Source: Deltaproteobacteria bacterium (GTDB lineage: Bacteria > Desulfobacterota > Desulfobacteria > Desulfobacterales > C00003060). From it: a stretch of 64,000 nt of DNA. Made by a program: the position numbers and the translations under genes. Positions 62,317-64,000 of this stretch are shown in pieces. Positions within the stretch are counted from its first letter, which is position 1, and each line of letters opens with the position of its first letter. The DNA lies in assembly GCA_003647275.1 (NCBI GenBank), contig QMMN01000005.1:22704-86703 (forward strand). Reading direction: 5' to 3'. The notes beneath the pieces were generated by a model, which was given only the letters and a program-made list of their open reading frames with translations, was not told the origin of the DNA and searched no databases.

Positions 62317-62686
62317 AATATTTCCAAATAATACAAATCCATTCTAATGTCAATCAATTCAATAAGGTAACTTGGGTTACAACCTTGAAAAGAAATCCGA
62401 AAGGCGCACCTCATGAGCATGATGGAATATTTGCAGGCCCCCCAATGGTCGAGGCCTTGGACAAGATCAAAGACTTGTCGAGACTGCGTGGTTTTTGATG
62501 ACGCCCGCCTGAAAAGTGTACGCAATTTTTGGACAGCGGGATGCCAAAAAGTTGACAGACAACCCGATTTTCAATAGGGCCCGAACCCTCCCCTTGGAGC
62601 TTACGTAGAGAATGTCACTCATAGCCCTACTATAAATATCATTGGATTTACATGGATATTAGGGGGCCTATCCATGATATTTTATT
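62317..62686. other. Intergenic region without a clear gene
   Basis: Apparent frames are short and compositionally poor. A stretch near 62505-62565 (aaaagtgtacgcaatttttg and following) looks like it could be a mobile-element remnant, but no transposase sequence is seen. Confidence 0.3.
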
Positions 62687-62703
62687 TTGGCATTAATCTT
62701 GCT
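62687..62703 (+). promoter_or_regulatory. Sigma-54-type promoter upstream of the PilZ-like gene
   Basis: TTGGCA (62687-62692) and TTGCT (62699-62703) place GG and GC 12 bases apart, matching the -24/-12 consensus TGGCAC-N5-TTGC. Transcription would begin near 62714, about 70 bases before the start codon. No enhancer site was identified. Confidence 0.65.
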
Positions 62704-62781
62704 ATAAAATCTTTAAAAAAAACCGTAAGATAGCCAAAAACAAAGACTTAGGATAAGCTGATAAGCTGAGAGGGGGAATGC

Positions 62782-63132
62782 ATGAAAGAATATGCCGTGA
62801 CCAACCAACAAGTGGAAAGAAGAGTTGAACATAGAAAACAGGTAGATCACTATTACAGCGTAGAGTTTTCAATCAATGGACTCGAAGCCCCTTATCAATT
62901 CAAGATCCGGAACATCGCTTCAACGTCCATGTGTGTTTTGGTCAAGGAAGGTTCAGATATTTTGCCTCGGTTAAAGGTGGGGGACACATTGAATGTAAAA
63001 TACTATTCGGCTGATTCACTCCATCCGCCTGAGTATCTGGAGACAGCGATTCGACATATCACCAAAAATGATCAAGGACGATTTAAAGGTCATTATTTGG
63101 TGGGCTTGGAGATTTTAGAAAGCCAAAACTAA
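62782..63132 (+). CDS. PilZ-like protein, degenerate c-di-GMP motif
   Basis: 116 aa. RRVEHR near the N-terminus, the beta strands HYYSVEFSINGLEAPYQFKIRNIASTSMCV and GDTLNVKYY...RFKGHYLVGLEIL fit the PilZ fold. The first half of the c-di-GMP signature (RxxxR) is present, but the D/NxSxxG motif reads NIASTSM, so ligand binding is uncertain. GAGGGGG precedes the ATG. It is placed behind a sigma-54-type promoter, which suggests regulated expression with motility or surface functions (inference). Confidence 0.75.
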   Translation: MKEYAVTNQQVERRVEHRKQVDHYYSVEFSINGLEAPYQFKIRNIASTSMCVLVKEGSDILPRLKVGDTLNVKYYSADSLHPPEYLETAIRHITKNDQGRFKGHYLVGLEILESQN

Positions 63133-63238
63133 AAAAAGCTTTGTTTTCATACGCAGCGAGCTTTGCATCCTCCGCGGTAAGTAAAAATAAACACACAAAA
63201 CCCCAAAAATATAAAGGTGTACAGAGAAAGGTAGTCAC

Positions 63239-63829
63239 ATGCTGACAATCATAGCAAAGGTTTGGAGGCTTATCACCCCTGTAATCTTAGGGTTGTGTTT
63301 AATGGGTCAGACAAGCTGGGCCGCAAAGGCCTATGTGACGGATACGTTTAGAATCAGCCTGCGTAGGGGGCCCAGTATTGAAAACAAAATCCTCAAATTT
63401 CTTCCTTCAGGTCTGCCTGTAAAGGTTCTGGAATCTCAAGGCGGTTGGAGTCGTGTTCACGTCTTGGAAAATGAGCAGGGCATCTTGGAGGGGTGGGTCC
63501 TGAGTCGCTATCTGATTACACGTCTGCCATGGGAGGAACAGGCCAAATCTTTAAAGCAGGAAAATGCTCAACTCAAAGAAAAGATAGTCCGCATTGAAAA
63601 ATGGGGGGAAGCTGTCCGTCAGGAACTTGGACTCACAAGAGAACTGAAAGAAAATTATGAAGTAACACTGAAAGCTATTCAAACATTGACCAAGGAAAAT
63701 GAGCGCTTGAGGTCTTCCCGAAGGAGCAAATGGTTTGCTATGGGTGCCTTGGTTCTATTCTTTGGCTTGATGATCGGCCTGGTGTTGGGAAAACCACAAA
63801 GAAGGCTCAAATCATCATATTATCTATAG
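63239..63829 (+). CDS. SH3-domain membrane-anchored protein (TIGR04211/YgiM-like)
   Basis: An N-terminal signal (LITPVILGLCLMGQTSWA) precedes a bacterial SH3 domain (YVTDTFRISLRRGPSIENKILKFLPSGLPVKVLESQGGWSRVHV...GWVLSRYLI). A coiled coil follows (about 100-165: LKQENAQLKEKIVRIEKWGE). A C-terminal TM helix (WFAMGALVLFFGLMIGLVLG) ends with a short basic tail. This SH3 and anchor architecture is common in proteobacteria; the role is probably at the envelope but is undefined. 196 aa. The ATG follows AAAGGTAG. Confidence 0.9.
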   Translation: MLTIIAKVWRLITPVILGLCLMGQTSWAAKAYVTDTFRISLRRGPSIENKILKFLPSGLPVKVLESQGGWSRVHVLENEQGILEGWVLSRYLITRLPWEEQAKSLKQENAQLKEKIVRIEKWGEAVRQELGLTRELKENYEVTLKAIQTLTKENERLRSSRRSKWFAMGALVLFFGLMIGLVLGKPQRRLKSSYYL

Positions 63830-63843
63830 ATCCTCTCACCTTA

Positions 63844-64000
63844 CTAACTGAACCGAATGTTATTTAGATGCGACTCGATGATACTTACATAAGCCATCTG
63901 TTTAGCATCTAATCGGGTGTCTTTTAGGGTTTGAACGTAGGGTAAAACCAGTTCCTTCACATTTGACAGAACCTTTTCTTCAAGCTCGGTCTTGTCTTCC
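63844..64000 (-). CDS. Partial gene: C-terminal end of a probable PAS/LuxR-type regulator
   Basis: The last 51 residues before a TAG stop are visible: LEEKVLSNVKELVLPYVQTL, then KDTRLDAKQMAYVSIIESHLNNIRF. This pattern resembles the segment linking a PAS sensor to a LuxR-type helix-turn-helix in many Desulfobacterota regulators, in which a SPF motif usually follows. Here the protein stops after FS, so it may lack the DNA-binding domain. The 5' part is outside the window. Confidence 0.6.
   Translation of the reverse strand, partial: EDKTELEEKVLSNVKELVLPYVQTLKDTRLDAKQMAYVSIIESHLNNIRFS

Overview
The window reads as chromosome of a Gram-negative anaerobe of the Desulfobacterota (former Deltaproteobacteria). 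The signs are LPS genes (waaA, kdsD), a meso-DAP-type murE, an 11-haem periplasmic cytochrome c, a ferredoxin, a predicted PPi-type phosphofructokinase beside an ATP-type one, an SH3-anchor protein and a possible selenocysteine codon. No rRNA, tRNA, CRISPR array, prophage or intact transposase was seen. Genes are dense, and many intergenic gaps are filled by several families of small repeats.

Layout. 1-6.6 kb: MscS channel, a DUF488 gene whose last codons lie in a MITE-like repeat, rarA, der and small hypotheticals. 6.7-8.3 kb: trpB2 behind a textbook-like attenuator (promoter, 18-residue leader peptide with three tandem Trp codons, alternative stems, terminator). 8.4-12.2 kb: an EF-Tu-domain-2-like small protein, divergent from an LpoA-like lipoprotein and waaA. 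12.5-18.8 kb (minus): M24 peptidase, two phosphofructokinases, a dihydrodipicolinate-synthase homologue lacking the Schiff-base Lys, and kdsD. 19.1-25.9 kb (plus): surE, a YhaM-like HD nuclease, tmk, thiL, a HIT protein and a cysteine synthase fused to a degenerate cysteinyl-tRNA synthetase. 26-30.6 kb: hypothetical protein, ferredoxin, 3-hydroxyacyl-CoA dehydrogenase, DUF2088 protein and a methyltransferase for alkylated DNA.

30.6-50 kb (minus) is a radical SAM protein followed by a complete division and cell-wall (dcw) cluster. In transcription order it is mraZ-rsmH-ftsL-ftsI-murE-murF-mraY-murD-ftsW-murG-murC-murB-ftsQ-ftsA-ftsZ. A sigma-70-type promoter and 10-bp-spaced GTGG boxes precede mraZ. 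mltG lies just upstream.

51.9-64 kb: ArsA/Get3-like ATPase with a small Cys protein; a multihaem cytochrome interrupted by an in-frame UGA followed by a SECIS-like hairpin, then a periplasmic rhodanese; pgk; CBS-domain, PPC/DUF296, SppA and VanY-like proteins; a PilZ-like protein behind a sigma-54-type promoter; an SH3-domain membrane protein; and the 3' end of a probable sensory regulator.

The most interesting items are the UGA-containing cytochrome with its rhodanese neighbour, the trpB2 attenuator, the cysteine synthase/CysRS-like fusion with altered HIGH, zinc and KMSKS motifs, and heptanucleotide-period tandem repeats that overlap starts or stops of several dcw genes. All calls come from reading the sequence; no database search was run.
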